From Aselliscus stoliczkanus (Eukaryota; Chordata; Mammalia; Chiroptera; Hipposideridae), in contig CM066737.1 of NCBI GenBank assembly GCA_033961575.1, positions 45,236,771 to 45,300,770 of the forward strand: 64,000 nt of DNA, given 5' to 3'. A model generated the notes under the pieces. It made no database searches. It was not told the origin of the DNA and was given only the letters and a program-made list of their open reading frames with translations. The translations under genes and the position numbers were made by a program. Below are positions 57,926 through 64,000 of this stretch, one piece after another (position 1 is the stretch's first letter; each line of letters starts with the position of its first letter).

Positions 57926-58479
57926 TTATAACAAGCTCATCAGTTATGTATCTGCTAGTTTACCAAAGATTAATTATCCCTATCAACTTTTACACCACCT
58001 TGCTGTGATTCTAAATTTGCTTTAGATGGCTTTTAGCCCCACCCATAACCTCTCTTATCTTGTGACTTGTGGATTCTGTATCCTGGCCACTGGCTCTTTC
58101 AGAAACACCTATCCAGTTTTTTTCAGTGTGTTGATTATCAGACAGAAAGGAAAATGTTAGAGATTCTAATTGATGTCTGTTTCTAAAGTAGAAAGAAGAA
58201 AAAAGGAAAACCTGTGATAATTGCCTATGATAATCTTTTTCTTGAGAAACCACATTGTTGGTAAGTACCTGGAGTTTCTCCAATAATGGAAGGATTATCC
58301 CAGCCAGCTCTTAGAACTAGAGGATTATTTAGCATGGCTTTGAGGAGGTGGGGAAGTGAAGCTAAAAACAGGAAATAACTTTCTGCTTGCCATTTCCAAG
58401 GAAGATCTCAGTGGGAAACTGTCTCAGCAATAGTGTTGTGTGAAACTGAGTGTGTAGAGACAGGAAATCGTAGCTATGG
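57926..58479. other. Unassigned intergenic DNA
   Basis: The reverse-strand 90-codon frame at 58283-58011 has no recognisable domain. Confidence 0.45.
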
Positions 58480-58755
58480 AAAATGCCTAAGTATAGTGGT
58501 TATTGTCAAGGGCTCTGGTATGAGACCCGATTCAAATCTTTTTCACCACTTATGGTCTGTGTGACTGGCAGAAGTCATTTAATCTCTCTCTGTTTCAGCT
58601 TCTGGTCTTTAAGACAAGAATTCAAATAGTACACATATCCAAAGTTGACTGTGAGTATTACATGAGACAATGTATATAAAGTGCTTAGCACAGGGCAGTG
58701 CCTGGAATATTGTGAATGCTGAGTAAATAGTAGAACATATTATTATTACAGATAT
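58480..58755 (+). mobile_element. MIR SINE, near full length
   Basis: GTGGTTATTGTCAAGGGCTC, GTGACTGGCAGAAGTCATTT, GAGTATTACATGAGACAATG, AAGTGCTTAGCACAGGGCAG in order. Confidence 0.88.
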
Positions 58756-60469
58756 TGTGATTGTTGTCACTTGCACCTTGTATATTAGACAAGATTTACC
58801 TGGAATAGTATCTTGCCAAAGAATAGGTGCTCAATGAAAGTTTATTGAATTACTACTCTTCAAAAAAATGTCATGATGATAAAACTGTGGTGGGCTTGAT
58901 GGTTTGGGTGGTGACAGTAGGTTAAAGAAGGTTTGAGGTGAGGCTTCTGGTAAAATAGGTGCAGGACAGACTTCTCATTACAAGAACATTTATTTGCTAG
59001 TCAATGGAAAGGACTCAAGAAAGTGTTTTTCAGTTCTATCTCTGCCAAATATAAGTTGTGTGAGCTTGGACAACTCACCTTCCTCTCTGGGTATTTCATT
59101 TTTAAAAATAAGGAGTTAAGATCAGACAAGTTGTTGTTAACTGTGGGTTGGGGTGGGGAGTATATCAGAAGCTGTTTAAAGTCTGGTATGTCTGCATTTC
59201 CATCCCCGATCTTCTCTTTGACTTCAGATTCTCTACCCCCTTGTGAAACCTCTATCCTTTCTGATAACCAATTAGTATATAAAGCACCTCATTGCACTAA
59301 TGACCATTTTGTAATTCAGAAACCAAGAAAGTAATCGCCTTTGTGGTCCTTTGGGTAAGAAAGTCTAGGTGGGACCCCAGGTGTTATTCAGGAAGTCCTT
59401 TCATGGGTTTATAGATAAGCTAGTCAGGAAGCCAGTTATCCATTTTCCTACCTTTGCTTAAATGTATTGGGCTGCTCCAGGAAATGCTATTTGACAGCCT
59501 GAGTCAAATTTCAGTGGCCAATACATAGAATAGAAGCAAAGGATTTTTAACTCTTTACTTAGCATTTATGCTATACATGACATAGGGCTATGAAATATTT
59601 GAGGACAGATTGATAGGAGAAAGAGAACTTTAAGATCTCTCTGAGAGCATTTTAAGGGTAGCCTCATTGTCTTAGTCTTTACAAGTAATATGGAAGGGTT
59701 CCTCTTTGTCAGACCTATTGCCTTGGATTCAAAAGTAATCGGTGTGTTCATCTCAATCTATGAGAGCAGCTCTGTGGAAGATCTGTGGCTTTCTGTTGAC
59801 CAAACCTCCCCATTACTTACAGATGTTTTAGAGGGCAGTGATGGGCTGGTGAATGAGGAGGGAAGAATTGAGGAGAGATTTATTCGGCTTCAGTAAGAGA
59901 AATGGCATCCTCTTACGATTTTATGAGACATAGAAAAAAAAAAACATGGTGTTGATTCAGCCTGGCTAGCTAATTGAAGGAAAATTTAAATACTGGAGTC
60001 CCTGAGGAAAGGCTTTCGTAATCCTGAGTCAAACAAACATGTGGGATCCAGCATAGTAGGATGGAAGTGCAATAGACTGGGAATTATATATATATATATC
60101 TTCTATTCCTAGCTCTATTACTAACTTGCTGTATAACCTTGGGCAAGTTTGAGATTTACTTTCCAGTATATAAAGGAGGATTTTATTAGCATTGTCTCCA
60201 ATATACCTGCTGGCTCTCACAGTTTGATCCCAAGATTCTATTATGTAATAATTGAAGCCTACCAACATTAGAACATTACAGATTGATCAGGTAAGATGAA
60301 GGGGGTGGACAGGGAAGGAGGGTCTATCCTGCTTAATTAATTTTTGTAGGAGAAAAAGTGGTGGTCTCTGAATGTTGTGATAAGTGAATTTTAATCCTTA
60401 ATTTCCTATGAAATTGTTGATTCCAGGGATATAGACTCAAAGAGAAGTATAGAACTGAGTAGTGATTTT
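58756..60469. other. Unassigned intergenic DNA upstream of IL13RA2, with weak MIR pieces
   Basis: Weak MIR-like segments at 59015-59110 (GTGTGAGCTTGGACAACTCA) and 60095-60195 (ATAACCTTGGGCAAGTTTGA). The 103-codon frame at 59023-59334 shows no domain. The first, noncoding IL13RA2 exon might lie here or further left but could not be recognised. Confidence 0.4.
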
Positions 60470-60880
60470 TTCTTTGAAAGGAGAGTGTTTTCTGACTGAG
60501 TAGGTATGTGGAGATATGAATCCATTAAGTTTTGATCATAAAATCAGTATTGTTCAAGGATAAAAAGGTGATTAAGTTGTATTCTGTGGTGGTGAGGTGC
60601 TGTTTTAAGAAAGGGCAATTAAGTTCAGATTTGCCATTTAGAAAGGTCATCCTTGCTATAGTGATAAATGAGAGATTGGATGGAAGAGGGAGGAGTTGAA
60701 GACTTCTAGGTTTATGGTTTGGGTAACTGGGAAGGTGATGATGCCATTTACGGATAAAGGAAATACATGGAGGAATGGAACAAATATGAAAGTAGGAGAT
60801 GATGAATTGATATTTATGAAGAGATGGAGCAAATTTCTGAGTTATTGAGGCTTTGGTGTAGGTTCTGAGCATTCTCAGTA
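60470..60880 (-). mobile_element. LINE-2 fragment (antisense)
   Basis: GTTTGGGTAACTGGGAAGGT and GATGATGCCATTTACGGATA, reversed L2 words. Confidence 0.6.
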
Positions 60881-61327
60881 GTCATATAACTTTCAAATAC
60901 TTTTCATTTCAGAAAAGAGTATATATCAGTGTGTTTTCTTTGTTACCAGGCCCTATGAACCAATAAGAACACTCTGGTGGGTCTGGCTCAGTGTTCAGGT
61001 TGAAGGCCATTTGAAGTTATCCCATCTTGGCCCCAGAGTGTGATGTATAGAAAAGTGTGAAAGTGGGAGGATATGGGTGAAGTGATACAGGTTTTTGTTT
61101 GTTTTGCTTTGTTCTTACTCTTATAAGAAGGATGAGACTAGAATCCTCCCTTTCCAATTATATTTGTTCCAAACTTGAATTTTTCTGTCTATGGTTCAGA
61201 TGGGCACGTGTTTCCCAATTCTTGGTAGAAAGCATTCAGAGAATTCCCTAATGTATTCTCAATCAAATTCAGTCATTTGGTTATTTGAAGTAAGATAAAG
61301 TTAAAATGTTGTATTATTTTTTTTTAG
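60881..61327. other. IL13RA2 intron end / 5' flank
   Basis: It ends in a polypyrimidine tract and AG at 61326-61327, the acceptor of the next exon. No other feature. Confidence 0.6.
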
Positions 61328-61360
61328 AATGGAAATTTCAAGGTATTAAATCTTAGAGAA
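61328..61360 (+). other. IL13RA2: IL13RA2 5'UTR part of the start-codon exon
   Basis: The acceptor TTTTTTAG precedes AATGGAAATTTCAAGGTATT and AAATCTTAGAGAA, then the ATG. The human 5'UTR has the similar ATCAAGGTTTTAAATC next to its ATG, as I remember it. G at -3 and G at +4 give a favourable start context. Confidence 0.85.
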
Positions 61361-61454
61361 ATGGCTTTCATTCATTTGGATATCAGATGCCTATATGCCA
61401 TTCTTATTTGCACAGCATTTGGCTCTACTTTGTCTTCAAACGCTGAAATAAAAG
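61361..61454 (+). CDS. IL13RA2: IL13RA2 first coding exon (signal peptide and mature N-terminus)
   Basis: The interleukin-13 receptor alpha-2 chain is a single-pass type I membrane protein that binds IL-13 with high affinity and acts mainly as a decoy. This exon encodes 31 codons plus one base: MAFIHLDIRCLYAILI then CTAFGSTLSSNAEIK. The first part fits a signal peptide with hydrophobic core LYAILICTAFG, and the length matches human as I recall it. The exon ends AAAG before the donor GTAAAG. The split codon is completed by TT of the next exon to give Val, so the two exons join in frame. The ATG is chosen for its position, context and homology. The short exon gives no long open frame by itself. 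Confidence 0.93.
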
Positions 61455-62701
61455 GTAAAGCAACAATGGAGTAGTTTTTAAATTACGGATATTTACTGTC
61501 TTTTCAACCTACCCTAAGAAAATGACAAGTAGATGCATTGTTATTGGAAGTAATTCAGGAAGTCCATGCATAAAAGATACATTCTTAGTAGTCAGCCTCA
61601 TCTATAATATAACTGATGATAATAAACATTTTGTGGGATAAAACCAAACTAAAAGACACATCCCATATATTTTGTATAGTCTCATCTAATGAATAGGTTA
61701 ATTATCTGAAACCTCACTGCCTGATATCCAACTAACTGGAAACTTCCTTAATTACAATCCTTAACTTTTAAGACAATTAGGTGCATAAGAAAAAATAAAC
61801 AGAGACTTAAAGTAAAGTTTAAAAATAATTACAGAATTATTAAATCATGTATAATGAACTATTATTGCCACAGGTAATCAGAGCAATGCATTTGACAAAT
61901 ATTTCTAACCATAAAAGTTGAAACAACAGGATTGTCATTTCTTCCTCAATGGAGACCTTCTTTATTGGTACATGGGGGTCCCACGTCAAATTATATTTTA
62001 TGTCACAATGTCTTTCTGTGGATTCTTTTCCTCACCTTAGTAAGTTTTATAAAGTAGTAAAATGAACAACAGGGCAAAAATGAGAGGAATTATTAGCAGA
62101 ATGGCAACATGAGGGTAATAGTATAGTACTACTAGATTTGCTCTTAGTAAAGTTTATAGGATTATTTGTTTGTTTGTTTGTTTGTTTTTGTTGCTTTTTA
62201 AGTTACTGGATGGAGAAGCCATTGCCTCGCACTGCCTCCAACTCCAAAATAAGAGGGGCTGTTTCCTGATGTCACTCTACTCAGCTGCCTGCCACTTCTT
62301 GAATCCTTCCAAAGAGTGGCCCTGGTTTGCCATACTCAGTTTACAACCCTCAGTTTACTAGAGGATTTAATTACCTAGAATAGACCAACAAGATCTTCCT
62401 GTTACCCTAATTCTTAAGGCACTTAGCCATAGTCGTTATATTTTACATTTTCTATCCCTTTTTGTGTGTGTGCCATGATGTTATATGGATATAGTAAATA
62501 CTGAATTAATAACTGTTTAGTTCTTGCTTTTAGAGAGATTTATGTAATAACATGTTCCCATCCTAAACCAAATTATGGTCTGTGGGACCACAGAGATAGC
62601 TCCATGTTGAATTTCTTGTTTCTGTGAAAACTTAGTACCTAGCTAGGTAGGCAAAGTCACATTTTGCATATGTGATTTCTTTTTTCCTTTCTTTTTTGTT
62701 T

Positions 62702-63102
62702 TTAAGATTTTATTGGGGAATTGGGGAAGAGGAACAGTGTTGGGGAATTGGGGAAAGGGAACAGCCAAGTTGTCCTTCAATCTTAGTTGTGAAGGATGCA
62801 GCTAGCTCAGCTCCAAGTCTAGTCACCATCTGGCCGCCCATCGGCAGCTCGCAGCTGCTCAGTTCAAGGTGCTGAGTTCAATCTTAGTTGTGGGTGGGCA
62901 TAGCACACCATCCTATGGGGGAGTCGAACTGGCAAACTTGTTAGGAGCACGTGCTCTCACCAGCTGAGCCATTCTGCCACCTGTTGGCAGCTCAGCAGCA
63001 GCTGAGCTTGGGTGCAGCTCACTGTCCCATGTGGGAATCAAACCTTGGACCCTGTTGCTCAGAGCTTGTGCTCTTAACCAACTGAGCCACTCTGCTGGCC
63101 CC
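62702..63102 (-). mobile_element. Composite (A+B) tRNA SINE (antisense) in the IL13RA2 intron
   Basis: Reversed B tail (AAGATTTTATTGGGGAATTG, GAACAGCCAAGTTGTCCTTC), B body (GTTGTGGGTGGGCATAGCAC) and B head (GAGCACGTGCTCTCACCAGC). It runs directly into the reversed A unit (GAGCCATTCTGCCACCTGTT, TTAACCAACTGAGCCACTCT). Same architecture as 12501-12907. TSD not resolved. Confidence 0.88.
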
Positions 63103-63184
63103 TCTGTGCCATTTTATTGGTGAGTTCAGTCCACTTATATGTGATTTATTAAAGAGGGAATAACTATACAGCAGTAATCCATCA

Positions 63185-63640
63185 TTTTTAGCAGCTTTAT
63201 TTGGTATAATTTCCATAATATAAAACTCACCCTTTTAAGGTACACTGTTCAGTGTTTTTTTTAGTATATTCACAAAAATGTATAATAGCCACCATTATCA
63301 AAGTCCAGAATATTTACATCACCCCAAAAAAGAAACCTCATATCCATTCAGCAGTCATATCTCATTCTCCCCTTCCTCTAGCCCCTGGTAACTACTAGTC
63401 TACTTTCTATCTCGGATTTGCCTATTCTGGACATCTCTTATAAATGGAATCATGCAATATGTGATCCTTTGTGGCTGGCTCTTTCATTTCGCTTATTGTT
63501 TTCAAGTTTTTTTCATGTTGTAGCATGTATCAGTACTTAATTCTTTCTTATGGTTGAATAATATTCCATTGTATGGATACGTTAGAGGTTATCCATCCAT
63601 TCATCAGTTGAAGAACATATGGTAGTAATCTGGATTTAGC
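63185..63640 (-). mobile_element. Old LINE-1 3' region (antisense) in the IL13RA2 intron
   Basis: AAACTCACCCTTTTAAGGTA, TAGCCCCTGGTAACTACTAG, GAATAATATTCCATTGTATG: reversed L1M-type 3'UTR and ORF2 end. Confidence 0.82.
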
Positions 63641-63695
63641 AATCTTTGTCATAAGATACAGGAAAAAAGGTGAAAATATTTTTATTTTATTTCAG

Positions 63696-63847
63696 TTAAT
63701 CCTCCTCAGGATTTTGAGATAGTGGATCCTGGATATTTAGGTTATCTGTATTTGCAATGGAAACCTTCATTGTCTCTGGAAAATTTGAAAGAATGCACAG
63801 TAGAATATGAATTAAAATACCGAAACATTGGCAGTGTACTTTGGAAG
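63696..63847 (+). CDS. IL13RA2: IL13RA2 second coding exon (start of extracellular domain 1)
   Basis: 152 bp adding the split Val plus 50 codons: NPPQDFEIVDPGYLGYLYLQ, WKPSLSLENLKECTVEYELK, YRNIGSVLWK. This starts the first fibronectin-III-like domain of the cytokine-receptor ectodomain. The strand pattern YLYLQW and the Cys in KECTVEYELKYR are family hallmarks. By my recollection of the human protein, about 44 of 51 residues agree. The intron acceptor TTTATTTCAG and donor GTTAGT bound it, ending in phase 0 after Lys. Reading past the donor produces only intron translation. The rest of the gene lies beyond the window. Confidence 0.95.
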
Positions 63848-64000
63848 GTTAGTAAAGCATGCATTTGTGATATCAGAGTGATTATTAGGTGTTTTCTTAT
63901 GATTCCTTATGTCATCATCCACTCTAATTTCCATATCTCAATAGCTATTAAGATATAACAAGCTGCCATGGCTGCTGCTCTCTTCTCTGTGCTTTCTGCC
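63848..64000 (+). other. IL13RA2: Start of the next IL13RA2 intron
   Basis: Begins GTTAGTAAAG; noncoding to the window edge. Confidence 0.85.

Larger units (their letters stand above)
61455..63695 (+). other. IL13RA2: IL13RA2 intron between the first two coding exons
   Basis: 2,241 bp, donor GTAAAG and acceptor TTTTATTTCAG, phase 1. It contains unassigned DNA to about 62700 (with a (GTTT)n patch at 62167-62188), then a composite SINE and an old L1 fragment ending about 60 bases before the acceptor. Confidence 0.9.

Noticed and set aside
59023..59334. Upstream exon of IL13RA2
   Set aside because: The frame has no similarity to the receptor and lies over a weak MIR; the first exon is noncoding and could not be placed.
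63722..63958. 78-codon frame as a whole small protein
   Set aside because: Only the part to 63847 is exon; the remainder is read-through past the GTTAGT donor, and the true exon begins at 63696 in the same frame.

Overview
The window is mammalian nuclear DNA that is almost wholly intergenic and transposon-filled. The only protein-coding gene I can support is the 5' part of IL13RA2 (interleukin-13 receptor alpha-2, decoy receptor) at the right edge on the + strand. Its translation-start exon (61328-61454) and next coding exon (63696-63847) join in frame across a 2,241-bp intron, and the gene runs off the window. The noncoding first exon and promoter could not be placed. In human, IL13RA2 is X-linked (Xq23), so this is probably an X-chromosome interval 5' of that gene.

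Organism: the VES-type tRNA-Ile SINEs, plus many tRNA-derived SINEs beginning GGCCGGCCGAGTGG, point to a bat. My best guess is a horseshoe-bat or related yinpterochiropteran genome; that is inference from repeat families.

Layout. 1-6216: a DNA-transposon end, an L1 tail, a LINE-2 trace, an old L1 3' end, a VES SINE, a MIR and unassigned DNA. 6217-11230: a 5-kb minus-strand LINE-1 with an 11-bp target-site duplication (TSD), truncated in ORF1 and with ORF2 broken. 11231-16456: diverged DNA with a composite SINE at 12501. 16454-19911: a minus-strand LINE-1 that keeps its GC-rich 5'UTR and ORF1 but lacks most of ORF2, inside a 15-bp TSD. 20.0-30.3 kb: LINE-2, SINEs, a plus-strand L1 interrupted by three SINEs, two LTR-like units, and a MIR carrying a small mariner-like MITE. 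31-37 kb: SINEs, a complete-ended Tigger, a 77-bp R-region-like retroposon, nested SINEs and LTR-like DNA. 37-43 kb: mostly unassigned, with a G-rich tract. 43-47.6 kb: opposed L1 fragments and antisense LINE-2. 49.8-52.5 kb: an old antisense L1 split by a SINE, the second R-like element and the second MITE. 53.4-54.6 kb: LINE-2. 55-61 kb: MIR, SINE and unassigned DNA. 61.3-63.85 kb: IL13RA2.

There is no operon-like gene cooperation here. The main interest is the retroposon record: modular tRNA SINEs (A, B, A+B composite, short C, long D), a small retroposon that looks like a retroviral R region, and LINE-1 deletion derivatives. Family labels for old repeats come from reading the sequence, not from a database search.
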